From NCBI RefSeq assembly GCF_000165425.1, contig NW_001799544.1, positions 310,001 to 374,000 on the forward strand: 64,000 bases of DNA, given 5' to 3'. The notes below the pieces were generated by a model that did not search any database, had not been told where the DNA came from, and saw nothing but the letters and a program-made list of their open reading frames with translations. The position numbers were made by a program, and so were the translations under genes. This DNA is from Paramecium tetraurelia. Its lineage: Eukaryota > Ciliophora > Oligohymenophorea > Peniculida > Parameciidae. Each line of letters starts with the position of its first letter. Positions within the stretch are counted from its first letter, which is position 1. Below, piece by piece: positions 62,693 to 64,000 of the stretch.

Positions 62693-64000
62693 TCACTCTT
62701 TTCCAAGTACATCATCCCTTAGAGCTTCGCATACCTCAACTACTTCAGCTACAATTTCTTATGGAAGTGCCAAGTTTACAAGAGTGTCACTTAAATGTTT
62801 GACTACAAGATTAAAATGAGTATCATCGATTCCTAATCCTCTATGAGCTTCTAGCATATCTCTTCCCATATAATTAGAAGGTCTAAATCATAATTAATTT
62901 ATACCCCCCAAAAAGCATAGTGAGAAAGGCTTACATCTAAGAATTCAGCTTTTTCATGTCTGCTTTTACAAAGAAATTCTTTAGTTTTGGGTCATTCGAT
63001 AATTTTTGTAGTAGCTTATCAACAGTAAAATCAATAGCCATGCTTTATCCTAATCTTTCATAAATAGTTTTTTTCTAGATAATTTTTGATATTAAATACT
63101 TAAATAATGACTCTTGGATTGAAAACTGTTTCAATTGGTGCCTAATTCTATTAATTAGTATTATTAGGGATTGATAATTTAATTTCACTATCACCCATAA
63201 GATTCTTTTTAATTTATTCCTATTATTTATTAAATTATTCATTTCCCATTAGATTTCTTGCAATTTATTCAGTTTAATCAATGTCATTATCTGGGTTCTA
63301 AACCCTTTAAAATTTATTGTCTGTTATTTTAGATTCAACAGCCTATTTATCTTAAACTTTCTCATCTATGTTATTAATAAGTTGATTTACTAATTTAAAT
63401 CGTAATTGGGGGTTGATTTTCATCAGCATCATATTGATTAGCATTAACTTGAATAGTTATCTTACCATTATTATATGTATTAGTCTTTTATCCATTTATA
63501 GCCAAACACCAATCATATTTAATAATCCCAATCATATCCATGTTTCTAGAAGAGTTCTTTAAACATTTTTCTGAGAAAACTATAATCAGGTTTATCTTCA
63601 AATCTTAATGATCTACAATAATTTAAGTAGGTTGAGAATTCAACTAAAAACATGATATTTTATTTTACTAGGCAAAGTCTTACATAAGACTTCAACTGGA
63701 GTGGTCATTTTCTTTTCCATAATTTTATGATATTTTTCTTATTTGTTATTTGCTTTGATTCCTTACCAAGGTAAATAACTTCTTAATAAATACACCATAA
63801 CATATCCGATAGCCTCTAAATCATCTCTCCTGGATTGTTCTATACCAAGATGTGCATTAATGCTGGCATATCTAGCTGTTCCTGTAAGATTTTTATTTTC
63901 TCTATATGGGATATGTTAATGAGTCTTAGCATCTCTATATTTCTTACTCAAACCAAAATCTAGAATGTACTTATTTTATTAATTTGATTATGTACCACTG
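62693..64000 (-). CDS. Casein kinase 1 apparently fused to truncated hemoglobin, 5' end beyond window
   Basis: The minus-strand frame enters at 64000 inside a CK1 domain: [20 protein letters not shown], then the hallmark [20 protein letters not shown] and YLPWQG, and after a 25-nt intron [21 protein letters not shown] 1-base excess near 63515 breaks the frame between GYDWDYQ and [10 protein letters not shown] polar tail follows, with a 25-nt intron and a repeated NLMGxxE motif. Then a 25-nt intron (GTATTTAATATCAAAAATTATCTAG) leads into [20 protein letters not shown], the first helix of a truncated hemoglobin, HYAFWG (22-nt intron) [18 protein letters not shown] with the proximal His, and the end LRDDVLGKE. 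No TGA lies between kinase tail and globin. Alternatives: a separate globin starting at 63198 or 63044. Confidence 0.6.

Noticed and set aside
63044-63198. A stand-alone truncated hemoglobin starting at ATG 63198 or 63044.
   Set aside because: The ATG at 63044 cuts off the conserved first helix, and the one at 63198 lies in the kinase-tail frame with no stop separating it; kept only as an alternative to the fusion.

Overview
This is a stretch of a Paramecium-type ciliate genome, most likely somatic (macronuclear). Proteins of known families stay open only if TAA and TAG are read as glutamine and TGA is the only stop. Coding regions are cut by very short introns (about 20-38 nt, mostly GTA...TAG). 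The DNA is very AT-rich, and genes lie tens of bases apart on both strands. No bacterial-style features, rRNA, tRNA or CRISPR were recognised. Because only TGA stops translation, random AT-rich DNA gives long open frames, so frames without a recognisable family are scored low here.

Layout. 1-13 kb: end of a Gln-rich protein (-), a VWA-alpha-kinase (+), a channel-like nucleotide cyclase (-), a secreted GH5 exo-beta-1,3-glucanase (+), a Rad6-type E2 (-), an RNF10-like RING protein (-), a small basic protein (+) and a membrane sensor-like protein (-). 13-24 kb: a second VWA-alpha-kinase (-), a TBC1D5-like Rab-GAP (+), two small hypothetical genes (-), a casein kinase 1 (-), an unresolved region, a coiled-coil protein (+) and a small protein (-). 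24-34 kb: a hybrid histidine-kinase-like sensor (+), an SCP/FCP-like phosphatase (+), then two convergent PP2C genes (29.3-30.4 + and 33.1-34.1 -) that flank a decayed non-LTR retroelement. 34-38 kb: a largely empty kilobase, mitochondrial chaperonin 10 (-) divergent from an HMG-box protein (+), and a tentative membrane protein. 38-49.4 kb: an axonemal dynein heavy chain (-). 49.5-59.2 kb: an unresolved protein, a secreted M1 (LTA4H-like) peptidase (+), a small acylated protein (+), an RPA70 paralogue (+), a PH-domain protein (-), a p23 co-chaperone (+), a cathepsin C pseudogene (+) and a small acidic protein (-). 59.2-64 kb: a mostly featureless kilobase, a second sensor-like protein without a kinase domain (-), a CCHC zinc-knuckle protein with TGA at a cysteine position (-), and a casein kinase 1 whose frame appears to run into a truncated-hemoglobin domain (-).

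The most unusual items are the apparent CK1-hemoglobin fusion at the right edge, the TGA in a zinc-knuckle cysteine codon, and the inverted PP2C pair with a 261-bp identical tract that includes an intron. The decayed retroelement between the PP2C copies, the cathepsin C pseudogene and the three members of one sensor family (two without a kinase domain) also deserve attention. Signalling genes dominate: two alpha-kinases, two CK1s, one cyclase, two PP2Cs, one SCP phosphatase and one hybrid histidine kinase.
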